A DNA stretch of 64,000 nt from Chionis minor (Eukaryota; Chordata; Aves; Charadriiformes; Chionididae): contig VZSF01000950.1 in NCBI GenBank assembly GCA_013398295.1, forward strand, positions 310,001-374,000. The letters run 5' to 3'. Every line of letters starts with the position of its first letter. The stretch's first letter is position 1. This document shows, piece after piece, positions 1 through 14,012 of this stretch. Made by a program: the position numbers and the translations under genes. The notes under the pieces were generated by a model. The model had not been told where the DNA came from. It saw only the letters and a list, made by a program, of their open reading frames with translations, and did no database searches.

Positions 1-300
1 GGCTCTGCCGCCCCGCCGGGATGCTCAGGGATGCCACCGGATTGCCCAGTGGGGCATGTGGCCACGGCGGGACGTGAGGTGTGGGAGGGGAAGAGTGTGA
101 GCCAGAGGGACCACAGAGCAGACACGTGTCAGGGATGATGGGGGGACAAGGCGGGGAGGAGATGTTCACGGTTCCCTACAACTCAAGGTCACTGAGGTGG
201 CATAAACCAAGCCCAGAAGGACTAATTCACTGTACCACAACACAGTGGGAACCACTTTCATTTCTATGCTGGTTTTCCTAGTCACTTGGAATTTTCTGCA
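1..300. other. GC-rich left edge, nothing recognised
   Basis: The first 200 bases are GC-rich with G runs (GGGATGATGGGGGGACAAGG). They could be the end of a larger GC-rich element or island to the left. No exon with splice sites or known repeat was recognised. Confidence 0.4.
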
Positions 301-2989
301 TTTAAAAGAGAAGTACTCTACCTTTTTCCTCAGCCCCTTCTGCATTTACAAGCCTTTCTGGTCTTCTTTGGGGAGCTCATTTTAAGGAGGACTAGGCTTA
401 TTGTAGATCTTGTCACAACCTCCTACAATGTACATCTTCTAATAGCAAGATAACTTCAATAAAACAAAGGTTCTGTTCCAATGCATGGTTTTCAAACCAG
501 CTACCACATGATTTTTGGCTTAATGCCTTTTCCTCTAGCAAGCTGCAAATACAAAGATGGGGTGGTTTGAAAAACCAGAAGTTGGTTCTTAAAAAACAGA
601 AGTTGGAGTACTGAAGTGGCATAATCTCATTTTCAGAAAGATTTTATCCTGTACATGCATTTCAGGTCCATTATCCTTGACAATAAATTCCTATTTCTAG
701 AACTCATTTGGGTGTCCTAACACTTCCAGATTTTGTAGAAATTTTTCAGAAATAATCAAGGCTGCATATCCCTTAACGACTCTCAAACTGCTAAAACACC
801 GTTTTCACAAATTAAAGTCAACAAAATGTTCTGTATTAACTGTAATAATCCTGGAATTTGGCAGCACTGCTTGAATGCACTCACCATTTCAAAATAAAAC
901 TTTCCAAGTGCACTTAAGTGGAACAGTTAAAAAAAACACACATGCAGCAAAAATGTTTTAACTTGACATGCAGACCACGTACTACTCAGAACAAGTACCC
1001 AGACAACAATTTTACAGCTACAAATAGTTTTTCTTCATGCCCTGCTTTGCCTCTGGGAAAAAAAAAGTCCAACTTTTATCCTGACAAGTATGTATTAACC
1101 TAAGTATCAAAGTAAATTGTACTATATAAATATCTTGAAATTACTTTCTTTACTATGAAATAACCTCCAGTTTTTCCTACTCGCTCCTTTCCAGCACATT
1201 AATCTAGTCAGAAAAATAAATAAAAAGGATTGAACAAAAATGACTGAGACACCCATCGTAGGTCTTCGCTGAACATACAGACAGTTTTGATTTAAAGGGC
1301 TTTGTGTTTTCACTGAACTGCTTTGTGCTGGGTTATGACCAGCTCTGCTGCTTTTGGCTGTTTGTCATTACCTTTCTGTGCGACAGAAGGGTTGCTGCTA
1401 CCTAGATCCTAACACCCGCCAGAGTTCCTGTTGATCACAGAAGTTCAACATTGTCCCAAGACATTATCAGAGTAACTGGAAATCTCTCATTAAGGTAATT
1501 ATTTAACTGCAGAGAAACAAAAGCAGAGAAAATAAGAAAAAAACCAAGCCTTAAAAGCAGCTGGTGCCTTTAGCTGGGGTGAACGCCAAAGAAACTTTGA
1601 AGCAGAAAAATACCCCAGCAGTTCCCTGCAGACTCCCTGCCGAATGTCCCCATTATGTACAGAAAGCTTTCCACAGGCCTTACGTAAAACACTGCCTTGA
1701 TTCGAGTAATAAGGTCCACAAAAACATGACACGAAATACCTATTCTGTTACATCCTGGAGGCAAGTCACACTTAGCAGCAAGTGCCAGAAGAGATATCAT
1801 TCCACCTCAGAAAGTCTGCCTGCTGAAGTATCCCCAGGACCCCAAAAATCTCCAGGCAGGAGAGCTGAGAGCCTAAGGCCATCAGGGCAGATGAGCCCAC
1901 TCCAGCAGGGAAAACCTACCCCATGCTTCCCCATCGTAGAAACGGGAAACCCTTCCTAATGCCGCTGTGCAGAAGGAATGGCATGGGAGGTGCAGCTTTG
2001 CCCACAGCAGTGCACGGCGTCACAGTCAACTTGCTCTGCTCTCTAAGTGCCCGCAAAACCCTTCCTTGAAAAATCTTCCAGCAGAGAGTTTGCTGCTCCA
2101 CAAAATTTACTACTACAGTGCTGGACCTGGAGGGCTAGTACTAAACAATCAAGATGAAGGGAGCCTTCACTTATCCCTTTGGTATTTTGTTTCAGACCAC
2201 ATGAAAGGATGATGTCACTTGTGCTAATCCTAAGGTCAACATCTGTGCCAGATCCGGTAAATTCAATATTTGAGGTCCTGTTAATGGTTTACAGAAACTT
2301 TTTTGTTGGAGTGTTGGAGTACGTGGAGTCCTGGAGTCAGGAAAGTGATTAACAGAGGCACCCCACAGAGACCACCCAGCTTGCCTTCCACCGTTACCTA
2401 CCTGCTGCCTTCCCCAAGGCAGAAGTGAGAGGGGTGGTCTATGGACAGTGGGGTTTTTGTAAGAAGAAAAGATAGCCCTTTGCTGATAAAAGCATATCCA
2501 GGGGCCTGAAGATCTTAAAAATATTTCCTTTAGACTTGCACTGTGGCAGGAATAAGCTACTCTGTCTATAGATACTTGAAAGAAAATGACAGTCTCTGAG
2601 AGTTTCACGTCTGCATTGTCACTAATTCACGTGCGTGGCCCGCCTCCAAGATCATACAGAGGAGAGATTAAATGTCATAGATTTGTGGATAAACAGTACG
2701 GACAAGCAGGAATACACTTGTTCTACATTGTTGTTTCAATTTTTTTAGTAGTTCTTGCCCATTTCATGTGCTACAGAAGATATCCCAATAGACTGTCTTC
2801 GGAGGTGTATCAGGAATGCTCTTACTCCGTCAAACTTAGCATGTTTGTGTGGAAAAGAGTATATTTTCTAACTACCATTATATAGGACACCGTGACCAGA
2901 CATCCCAGTGGCTGTTGGGAATGCGGTGCACTCTAGTTCAGCTTTGTGTGGCAACGGCCAGCTCTGAGACGCCTTGGCCAGCCTTAAAG
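301..2989. other. Intronic sequence, no gene recognised
   Basis: Ordinary AT-leaning intronic DNA. Open frames at 1564-1959 (plus) and 2192-2608 (minus) show no domain, splice context or codon bias that stands out, and are left as chance. Confidence 0.5.
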
Positions 2990-3565
2990 AGCTTTTCAGG
3001 AGAAAGCTGGAAGAAGACTCAGCGGCTGCCTACCCTTTGCGTGGGCACGGCTGCTGAGCTGAGGCTGCCACGCTTGGACCTCCTCTCAGCAACGCTGCAG
3101 CTGCCCGGCACGTCCCTCTGCCTGGCCACGTACCCCACCGACCCAGCCCAGCTTCCCAGTCTGACCTGGGAGCTGCCTCCTCATCACTGTGGTCTTGCCT
3201 GGTGACCACTGGACTCCAGCTGACCCGGGTTGCTGTCTCTGGGCCCACCCTGACCACGACTTGCTGACTTGCAGTTCCCAGCTTCACCTCAGACCTGCCC
3301 CATCACCGCAGCCTTGTCGGACTTCTTCGCTGAACCTCGTGAGAGATCCCTCATCTCCTCTGAACCTCATTCCTCCCTCCAGACCTGTCCTGCTGGCGTC
3401 CTGCAGGATGGGGGGACCCAGCTGGCGAGCCCCCAGCTCTGCTGGGCTTGTTGGCACGCTCTGCCCCCGACTCCCCACCGCCGAGGGCCAGCCGTCCCTC
3501 GCTGGGGCTGACAGTATTGCTGGAACTGGGAGTACAGACCGGATACCCACAAAATAAAGGTCTGG
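2990..3565 (+). other. GC-rich, C-biased block ending in AATAAA, possible LTR or transcript end
   Basis: This block is clearly more GC-rich than its flanks and strongly pyrimidine-biased on the plus strand, with many CTGACC/GACCTG-type words. An AATAAA lies at 3553-3558, followed by a GT-rich GGTCTGGCACCGTGTTAG. That mix resembles the U3-R end of an avian retroviral LTR or the 3' exon of an unannotated transcript. I could not define TG..CA ends or a target duplication. Overlapping open frames up to about 120 codons occur on both strands and are put down to base composition. Confidence 0.3.
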
Positions 3566-6265
3566 CACCGTGTTAGAGCCCTGCTGAGCTGGAAAGAGAA
3601 TCCAAGAGCATCCTGTTAAGTGGTAAGAAATACTATTTTGTACTCAAACACTGTAGTCTTTGTAAGGGATGCTGGCAGAGCAGCAAAGTAAAACCTCTCA
3701 AACAGTCATTTCAAAAGCAGAATTTATACTCCTTCAGCTTGACATTGAACAAAAAAGAAGCCCGGCTCCCCGCAACTGTTTGTGGTGTGGGATGATCCCA
3801 CACAACAGGAACAGACTGCCAATGTGCTGATTAACCTGATCACACAGGAAGTCTTTTGGGCATCAAATTTTAGCATGGGTCAGTTAAACAGCAATTGCAA
3901 ATAACCAGTGAATTACAGCATCACCCTCTGAACAACATCAAAAGCCAAGTCACATACGCAAGAAAACTGTGTAAGATTTCCTCCATTCTGAGCAAAATCT
4001 AACATTAATGAAAAAAATAACATCAATTTAGACAAGGAAACAAGCAATATGCTGTAACGCACTATACAGAGATGAAAAGACCTCCACTGTAACACACTAC
4101 ATAGAAATGAAGAGAGCCTCCAAAACCCTGCTCTCTTCAACCAAAATATTCAGAGCACTTTGAATTACTAATTGAGAAGAGGTTTTGTCAGATAGAGTCA
4201 TCTCAAGGCAGCATGGTCCTGAGCATCAACTAAGAACACCCAGTGCCGCACAGTATCCAACATTTGTAACCCATGTCCTGACACTGGCATTTGACAACTG
4301 AACAATTTGACAAATCTGCATTTTCTGATCCTTTGTGAGTTGCCAATTTTAAGTTGCCCCATACGAGGGAACAGAATATAATCTTCTCGTCCTTCTGTTA
4401 GTTCACAACTTAGAATAACACCATACATCGAATCTCGGTACTTGACATAGGCATCAAAACTTTTATTTCCCGCAGAGATGGTAGGAATCCCAGAGTTCTT
4501 AGGACTAGGGCTTGACAAAAGAAGAAGGGTGAAATCAAAGAAAGTATGGGCCAACTAATTGTACTTCACGCATTTCCACTGGAACACATTATTTGAGCCC
4601 ATTTGATACATGTCTTAGCCTACTCTGGATACGTAAAACCAGTCAGAGCTACAGCTGCAGAGCCCTAGAGACAGCTGCTGGGCTGACTTTGTGGACTGCT
4701 TCTGGCATTGCCCTCACAAGACTGCCTGTGGCTTCTCCACCACCACTGCACCCAACAGCAAGCACGGCGAAACAGCAAACAGCACAAAGAAGCCCCACCT
4801 CACTGACAGGGGTGTTTCCATGGTCAGGGAAGAAATGAGCACGCTCCGCTGGTTCAAAAGAAAAGCACAGCAGTCACCTAGGAAAGGTGGTTCCTCGGCC
4901 CCCAAAATGCAAACAATTCAAGCTGCTGGGCAGCAGGTCAGCAAAAAGGAATGCCTTCAAACATTCAAACAGCACATTTTGAGTTACAGTTTAAACTTTC
5001 TCCCTCACCTTTACCTTTCTTTGTCTCTTCCCCCCATTCCAGCATTTCAATTACAGCTCCATAGGAATGTATTTGCTGCAGTTTCAGAGCTGCATTAGCC
5101 TAGTGTTTCCTTCTGTTGCCTACAGCAAGAAGACTTAGACAGGGGAAGAGCCAGCGTGTGCAAGGTACATGCCTTCTTTAGAGAGTTTGAGTATTGAGTT
5201 TGAGCAGTCGTCCCTGAATCGTTTAACTTAGTCACAATAAGCATCCTTGAGATTAATCAAACCATCAAAAGAAAGCTGTATGTGCACTAGAATTTCTTCC
5301 CAAAAGCCCAGCAATGACCTTTTGCTAAAAAACCAAACCAAACCAAAACATTAATGAAGCCTCTCCATCAGTGACACTTACATTACTTGCTATTTTCACG
5401 CAAAACCTAAAATATGTGAGGGTACCAAGTCACATTTTTTGAGCTCAGTTTACCAGTAAGCTAAAATGATGACCAGGTTGACAAATTAATCTTTCCTGAA
5501 AGATAATCAAAATGCATCTAAGTTAAATACTTGCTTTACTGCACCAGTATCAAAGAGAATTATTATTACTTTTACCAGTCATTTAATACAGTGGAACCAA
5601 AATCCCTGGAGTATAGCCTCAACACAAAACTTCTTTCTCTCATAATGAACACGTTTTTTGGCTTCATCCTCATCTATTATTTTTGCTGATAAATTCTTTA
5701 ACTCCTAGAAAGGAAGCAGCAGGAGGCTGTTGTCACAGACTGAATACCAAATTCAACCGTCTTCTCCTAACTATATCCAAAATATAACAAAAGCACAGGT
5801 GAAATTCCACTTCTCATTATATTGTAACTTACAGGCGCTTTGACGTGACACAACAAAATCTATTACTGCAAGCGTACCAGAGTGGAGAGGTATGTACGCT
5901 TTCACAGACGTATATATAAAAGATTATTAGGAACTCATTTTTGAGAATATCTAGCATAATATAACTCCTTTACTTATTTATATATTAAATTTATTAATAC
6001 CTTAAACTGCACAATAATTTTGAACGATTCTTAGAAATGACCCATCCTGTTTACAGAATAACAAAAATGTTTGTAGAAATATATCACCTGACCATGTCAT
6101 TAAGGAGTGTGACTTAAAAAGTGTAAAATACTGTTATCTTGGGTAACCTTTACAGCGCAGATGCTACCGGTTGCACAACTTATTCCGTAAATAGGGATGG
6201 GGCTCTCTAAATTGGCTCTGCAATCTTCTGAATTAATACAGTAGCTGACAGATTTAAAGGCTGGT
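3566..6265. other. Intronic sequence with one coding-like minus-strand frame
   Basis: Mostly unremarkable. The minus-strand frame 4198-4554 (118 codons) includes KSFDAYVKYRDSMYGVILS and reads somewhat like protein after a long pyrimidine tract near 4505-4540. No donor of the GTAAG type follows, and the family is not recognised. An A-rich CCAAA repeat lies at 5327-5350. Confidence 0.4.
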
Positions 6266-7205
6266 ATGCCATGCCTGTATCAAGACTGGACATACTGGAC
6301 ATCAAGAGACACTTGCAGACAGCAAGGAATGGGAACGTGCAGGATCAATCCTGGCCTCCACCTCCCTCTCTTGAAGGACATTTGTTCCTACTCCACAAGG
6401 CTTCTCGGCCTTTTCTCCAAGCCTGACCTCCTCTGTTTTAGAGTGCCAAGCTGTTTTTCTCAGTCCTTCCTCCTCCCCAGCTTTGACTTCTTAATCCACA
6501 AGTACTCCGTACATTTAACCAACTCCGGTGTTCATTTCTCAGGGTGGGGAGTGCCAGACCCCATCTCCCTGCACAGCAACGTGTAGGTTCACTTCGCAGC
6601 ATTTTCTTCCAGTTTCATTATGACTCTGGCATCTTTGTCTTTTCCTTCAGCCTTTCTCCCATAGCTCTGTAAATATGTTTTTTGCCACCACGAGCACAAG
6701 GCCAGAGGCTTGGTGGACAGCTGGCAGTGCAGGGTCTCAGGACGTATCTGGCCCTGCCTTGGCGAGAGCTGGTTTTAGCCACGGCAGCAATTGCCTGGTG
6801 GCCACATGCCTGTGGCTCCTGTGTGCCCGGAGCAGGGGTCTGGCACCCCTACGTAGTCACTGCCGGACAAACAGCTCCTCCAGAGTAACGGGGCTGGGAG
6901 AGGGCAGCATGCGGCTCCCAGACTTTGCCTGGGAAGTAGGGAAAAGGAGGGAGGCTGTGGTACGACATTACATAAAAACATCCCCAAAGAAAGCCAAGAC
7001 TGAGGAGAGAGGGACCCCCACCACGAACCTCTCCCAGCAAAGACCTCAGGCTGCTGAAAAATCATTCTTCGTGTCCCCCCTTTCTTCTTCAGAAAGACTG
7101 ACGCTGTCAGCCCCAAGACCCAGAGGGACACTGGAAGAATGCACACAGGAGCCCAGTGAAAGGGCAGCTACATTAAAGTTACTTTTGTATGCAAATTTAA
7201 AATAG
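6266..7205. other. Moderately GC-rich stretch with a 176-codon open frame
   Basis: The longest open frame of the window lies here (6675-7205, plus). Its peptide has no recognisable motif, and overlapping frames on both strands are also open, which points to base composition rather than coding. No repeat family was recognised. Confidence 0.35.
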
Positions 7206-10200
7206 ATTTTTAATGATGTTTTTCTTCAATAGATAATGTTGGACTTCTAGACAATTAAAATATTTGGTTAACAATGAATTCTGTCCGCATATATATGCTG
7301 CATTCCCTTTTGGTGATAACATGATTTTGAGTCTAACACTCATCATTTTGTGCTGAAACAGGTTTTCCCTATCTTTCATCTACTCTGTTTACCCACTTCC
7401 TTTGGCACCCATTCACCTATCCTAGTTACTTTTTTCTTAAATTTCGGTACACCGTTGCCTTCCTGTGTTTGCTCAGCTGGCCCTACCATGCCTTCTCCCG
7501 CTCCTGACTTACCCTCCCTACCCTGCTACTGTATCCCTGAGCCTCTCACCACAAAACATCCGTTTACATTTCTACACCTCCTCCTTGTTTCTAGTTTTGC
7601 TCTATTCAGTTCCTAGCTTTCCCTTTTCTCAAAAAAATATTAACAAAATGCAAAGAGAAGCAGATGAAAACAAGTAGGAGAGGTCTGACGGCGCAGACCC
7701 TCTGAAAGCCAGAAAAATGGTCATCAGCTGCATCCACCCTCTGCACATTCATCAAGAGGATGCAAAGAGAAGGGGTTCTCCTGCTCCTTTAGAGAAGTTC
7801 TGTCTATCAGTATGGAGGTTCAAGAGCTTGAAAAACAGAGATTGACTTGTTTGCTCAAGGTGAGAAAGAGAAAGGGCTTAGGAAAAAGAAATTCATCAGT
7901 TCTGTCCTGTAACTTTTCAAAAGATGAAATTTACCTATATTAAAAATGAGGTTTTCTCATAGTATCTGCTCTTCCTATTTGAACTGTAATTAATCTACAT
8001 CCCTTTCTGCCACCTAAGCCAGATGCTATGCTTACCCTGTGCTGCAGTCCTAAGCCCGTGATATCCAAAGGGGCTAGGTTTGAGAAAGGCAATTTTGCTT
8101 TTTTCGACTTTGAAGAAAAAAAATAAATTACGTCAGAGAAAGAAAATGGTTATATATATAAAGAGCAAATTTTGATCAGCGAAAAAAGGTGTAGAATAGA
8201 GGATTTGAAGCCCTCAAAGCAATACCGGTCTGCCTTCATGAAGTGAAAAGGCTGTCATTACTTAAACCACTACATTGAAACTGATTTATACTAGCCATTA
8301 CAGTAAAAGACCAGATGCAGCCTTGCAGATCTGCACCTGCACTTCCTCTTCTTTCTGTTTGGAAAAGGTTTGCAGAGCTGTAACAGCTCTACATAACTGT
8401 CCCTTTCTTCCCTGTTCCTTTAGGACCCTCCAAGGGGCCTGAGATTCAGCGCCTGTTGGTGCACATGAGGTGCTAGTGCATCAGTCCCCAGGAGAAAAAA
8501 ACAAACAACCCAGACGCTGCACTGAGCAGCTAACAGAGTTGAGAGCACGCTTTCAGATAAAGCTCTTCTGCGCTTGGAAACTCTTCTTTGAAAGGTAACC
8601 CTGAGACATCGGACAAAGTGTGGCAGTTTTTGGAAATCTGAGTGTAGAAGTCACAGAAAACAAGATTAGGACGTCTAGACTGTAGACCCCCATCACAGGT
8701 CCCACAAGACTGTTGGGCAGTCAGGCCCTTGTCTTTAGTTCTTCATTAGATCATCACCAGAATATTCCATAGTCAAGAACTGTCTTAGAAACTTCTCCCC
8801 AGAGCTGGTTCCTGCACCTGTGGGAATGGCCATGCCCCTGCTGTCCTCCCCGTAATGGGTATGTCAGCCGCACTGAACACATCACGGAAGTATCATCATG
8901 TCCCACCATATTCACTCCTTTTACATAGCACATACCTCTTCAATTTTGTCAGTCCTCTAACACGCCATACTACTTTGCTGCAATTTCAGCTACAGGATGA
9001 TGAGAAATATGAACTGTCAGGGTTTGAATGTACCTATTTTTTTTAAACTGAAGCAACAGTGTCAGCATTATTTAATTAAAAAGCTTGTTCGGTAGTACCA
9101 TTAACATATATTCTGGAATATACCTAGATTTACTGACAAAGTAATTGTTCTCATTAACATCGTGATAAAAAAGCCTCGACAAAAATAAACAGGTAGCTAC
9201 AGTACTTATATGCACAACATAAACATTTACATATACACATTCAGTTGCGATGTTCTCTACAATGAAGCAAGAAACCCTGGGATCTCATAACCCGGCTTCA
9301 TATCAAAGGGCAGCCAAAGTGCAGAACAAAACAACTAGAGAGAAGCAGGTTTAAAGCATTAAAATTGCCTACCTAAGGATAATGTTAATGATGATAATGA
9401 TTTATAACGTACTGCAGGGAAATGAGTAATTCTATGCTGACTAAAATAAGAAAAGAAAAATTATAGCTGGTTCAGTTTTAATTTTTCAGACTTAGTTCTT
9501 TTTTTCAACCGGTTTAGGGGAAAAAATGCTAATATGCAGGAGAGAGACCCTAGGCAAGCTGCGGAAAAGTGTAAGTAGCTTTGGGATTGAAGTAGGGAGC
9601 AGTCGTGGGACAAAAGCCGTTGTATGTCAACAGTCTATGCATACATACATACACAAAGGCAGGAAAAAAGAGGAATCATCCACACAGGGTCAGAGGCCCA
9701 GCTATGCTTTCCATTGCCTGAATTCTGGAAGATGGGAAAGCAGCGGCGGGTGCCTCACTGCCTGGTCAGTGACAGCAGCTGGGTTCCAGTGCCCCCTCCT
9801 TGCTCACAGCTGGGGGAAAGGCGCAGGGAGCTGCCTCGGGTTGGTTCCTTCTTGGACTATGCTAGATTTGTTCTGCCATGCTTATGCCACTTTTTCAGTT
9901 GGATGAAGCTCAGAAGTGCAACCAGAAGAGTTGCTTAGAGTAGTGTCACCTGGCACCATGGGGACATACAGGTTTCTTTGGGCATCCTAGGCAGAATGAT
10001 GACAGCACCAGGGGTCAGGAGCAAGGGCACCGGTCACAAATAGACATGGATCCTCCTTCAAGTTGGCAAAATTTAGCTTATGATAAACGATATGTATGCG
10101 AATTCTCTGTAAATGATGACCACATAAAGGAAATTTTGTTTTGTAATCCAAAAATACCATGACTCTAAAGTTTGTTCTAGCACAATCCTTAACCGCTCTT

Positions 10201-13200
10201 CAGAGGTACTGCCTTGGTAATTCCTGTGCAAAGCTCCATCACACAAACCAATATACTTCAATATAACCTGTCACAACCTTGCTGGACATATTCACATGGA
10301 TATTTTCCCCCGGAGAAAAATCATTTCGGTTTCATGAATGGTAACCATGGAAATACCACATCAGCCAAGGTTTCAGAAGCCAGACTTGTTTATCAGATTT
10401 CACTTTCCTAAAGCATGTTTAATATAATGGATGTAATAAACATCAAGTACATTAAATCGTCCGAGCAGTTATAGTCATTTGACACAAACCTATTACTAAA
10501 GCTGGACTGTCCTAGCTACAAGTGCCCAACGACTGCAGGATATAATGAAGGCCAAAGGATCTCCCTTGGTATCTGCTGCTTTCCTGAGTGCTCTAACAGA
10601 GTGTTGGATGCATTGTACTGTTGAACATGATGCATAAACATTATCTGCTATTTTCACTAAAAGCGTGTGTGGTTAGCTATCTTTGCTGGCTGCTGCACTC
10701 GGATTTAGAGCAATTATACACAGGGAGGAGGAAGGGCTTCCAGGGCGAGGCAGAGAGGGAGGAATGCAGAGCAGAAAGCAGACCTCAGCCGTGCTGCAGG
10801 GAAATCTCTGGGGAAAAAACCCCAAACTTTTAGGAGCCTTGAGGGATCGTATGGTATCTATTCAACCCAGGAAAATCTCTGAAAGCTGCTAGTGTACAAG
10901 CAGAAAGAATACAACTTACAATACATGAATACAAAAGGCAGACTTGATTTTTAGAGCTTTGACTTCAATATGCCCATACACCAGCTCTGAGACTTCCTGA
11001 TTTCCACAACTAACTTGCTGTAATTGGATAAGGTTATTTCTAACAAAATGTGTATTTAAGGGATAGAATACTCTCCTGCCTTTTGGTATGCTTATTTTAA
11101 AGTGAGGTGAGAGTAGATCCACCAGGAGACTCAGACTCAACCATAGACTGTGCAGTGTTTTAATATGGTATTTTAAGTAGCTTTTTCTTTTCCTTAGCAA
11201 AAGACAAATAGATTGGAAAGACAGCAGAGAACGTGAGTTTTGTAACATACAGGTAGAAAAATAGAAGGTACAATTTCTACTTTTATCATCCTTTATGTAC
11301 AGAGAGACAAAACCAAATAAAAATTGGTAAGAGAACTGACTTCATACTAAAACCAATTTGAAGATTTTGGAAAAAACAGTAAAAGAAACATACACCTCGT
11401 GATGTATTTGCTACTGTATCTGCCTATGAATGTCAGACTGACATATAACAATTTGCTATTACTTCCTGAAATTCTTCCATTCTTATGAGGTCAACAAATA
11501 AAATGTGGACTGCTAAATACACATCCAGTATTTGTTTGTTTGTCAGGAACGACCTCCATGACACACTTGAAAACATGTATTATCTGCTGCAAAACACCCT
11601 GAATGATTTGGGGAATCCCACTATATTTTTTTAAACAGTGAATCCTCAACTCTGAATTCTCAACCATCAACAACGGTCATAATCTTCTCTGAATAAGCTT
11701 ACACGCTTCTCCTTCAGGGTGTAGTTTCATATTATACTTAATTCAATCTAACAGCAGGCGGAGGCCGGAGGGGTTGGACCTGCTTTCCCCCTGCTTTTCT
11801 GCCTCTTCCCTTGTGTTAAATTTAGCAATTTTGCAACTCAGTAGTGACTCCCATCAGCATGCTGATCTGAGGGAAAACTCACAGCTTTTCCTGAGTTAGC
11901 TTTCCCTCCAAGCAGGGAAAATTTACCGTGACAAGTCCAACTCAGGAGAGGAAGAAGAAGGAGCGCACAAAAATGACGTGAGGAGGAGAGGGCTATTGGT
12001 CCTTTCAGTGGCAGTCATTAGACCAAAGTAAGCATAATATGAACTCATGTCCTCAGGCTGCATCTACGTTACTCTGTCAGTCTGAAGCAGTAGTACAGTT
12101 TTGAAGCAAATCCGTGAAGTGATGACCACAAACCGTGTCTGTTCAGTTGGCAGAATAGGTGCATGCTAACTAGATTCTTTTAGGAGGAAACTTAGCTGAA
12201 AACCTTGCTCCAGAGGTACACCAAATACTTGCTAAACGTTCATACGCCATCCAAAAGGCTCTTGAAAGGTTTAGGGGCTTGGAGCTGTTCTGTGCTTCTC
12301 ATACTGCACTGCAATGTGCAAGCTGACCAGGTGCTGCATTCTCTTCATGAAGATGAAAGTCCTGGTTTTTAAAGACCCTAAACGACCACCAGACTTTGGG
12401 GGTAGCAAAATAGACATGTCTCTCTTACAGAGATCCTGACCTCATTTTTACGTGGGAACAAAGCACTGAGCTTTCCACTCATTTGGATACCCACACCCTC
12501 AGGCCCAAGATCACCACGTGGAATAGTCCTCAAGGAAAGCCAACTTTCCAGCATTACTGAACCCCACAGAAGACCCCTGTGAAGAAACATTCAGGGACGC
12601 ATCTTTGGTCTGCTCCGTGCCCCACATGGCACTCTGCCAAGGCTCCTCACTTCAGCCAAGGAACTGAGCAGAACAGGGTGGTGATTACGGAGTCTACCAA
12701 CAGTTCCCAAAACACTGAAGTAATCAATGAGGTCCAGGATCCACCTAGGTGCTTCAGTCATGAGCATGAGGACATAGGGCTGGGGACTGAACTGAAGACA
12801 AACTATACTGTATCTCCAAGAGGTCCATCCAGGAGATAAGCTACCTATATAATATGTCCAAAGTCCATCCAGGTGACAAGGCCATATATACAGGACTTGA
12901 GGCAAGGCTCCTACAATGGGCGTTTAATACTTATCTAGGAGAAAGGACTGGGAAACAGGTACACTTACAAAATGGCTCTGTGCCCTCAGGACACTGACAT
13001 TCGGTCTCAGTGTTGTACATTTTCTGGCTGAAGGCTAGTCCACAGGACAGACATGGAAAGTTTTCTAGAAACTTGAGCGTTACTGGTGCACCGTTCCGCA
13101 CGCTGATCTTGCAGGTGGGGGCAAGGATACCCATGTTCTTCATTTATTACTGTTCATCCCTGAATATCTTATTGATACCATGTTGACAGAAGACAAAGAA

Positions 13201-14012
13201 CACTATCATAGGTAACTTAAATTACTCTGGACGGCGTAATGAAATGGAAACAACACTAAAGATGCCAGCGCACAGCAATGTAATGTTAACACATTCATTT
13301 CAAGCACAGTTTGTCTATACATTTATAGATAAGCAAACTCAAAAGCAAGTTCTGTGTTACTATCACTCTGACAGCCAGTCTGTAAGTACAATCATCTTGT
13401 ACAAAGCTCACAGAGAGAACAAATATATTGTCACCTAGCTGCCACACTTGGTAAAAATTGACAACACTATCAGGGAAGCAGTAGATGTTAACTTCAGGTA
13501 AAGCACTGGAATACATTCAGAAAAGCTTTTCAGATCTAATTATTTCAGAGAACAGTTAAATAGTCACAATTAAATAATTTTTGGCCTTTTCATTTTACAT
13601 AGTTGTTCTCCTTTAAGCGTACTCTCTAAAAATGTCTGTCACAGCCTCATATTTACAGTCAGTAACTTCCATTGAAAAGTGATCTTTCCTTAACACCATT
13701 TACATTTTATTACAGTTATACGATGTACAAGGGAGCAATGATTGGTGCCTTGCTACAGTACAGTAACTGTCACTGATATTTCTTTACCATTATGCAAGAA
13801 CAAACATCACTTAAAAGTTTCAAGTGCAAAACACAGGTTAAAACAATGAAAAATTCATAAGTGAAATGAGGACCAAAAAGAACAGGTGGTGTTCTTAGCA
13901 GAGTTTGATGTTAGGAGAGATTTTAGTACTTTCGGGATGATAAACACCAGTTTAACACTTAAGAACTGTTGCAGAGGCACACAAAACCACAGAAGCAAGG
14001 GGTATATTTACC
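7206..14012. other. Intronic sequence
   Basis: AT-leaning intronic DNA with no recognised gene or old repeat, apart from the candidate exon at 12969-13143. A short imperfect direct repeat of about 30 bp (both copies with GTCCATCCAGG) lies at 12822-12889. Confidence 0.5.
12969..13143 (-). CDS. Candidate cysteine-rich first exon, unrecognised
   Basis: On the minus strand an ATG at 13143 opens 58 codons that run into a consensus donor, CCATTTT|GTAAGTGT, with the last exonic base at 12969. The peptide starts MKNMGILAPTCKISVRNG and later has CLSCGLAF and ECQCPEGTEPF, so it carries several cysteines. A stop codon lies directly upstream of the ATG, so only a start exon is possible and there is no good acceptor. 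I do not recognise the sequence. It lies inside the presumed CTNND2 intron on the same strand. It could be an unannotated gene, a non-coding exon or a chance open frame beside a good donor. Confidence 0.15.

Noticed and set aside
1564..1959. 131-codon plus-strand frame
   Set aside because: No recognisable domain, no splice sites at its ends, and minus-strand frames overlap it.
6675..7205. Longest open frame, 176 codons on the plus strand
   Set aside because: No motif or splice context, and overlapping frames on the other strand are open too, which fits GC composition rather than coding.
12822..12889. Short direct repeat of about 30 bp
   Set aside because: Only two imperfect copies, so not a CRISPR or satellite array.
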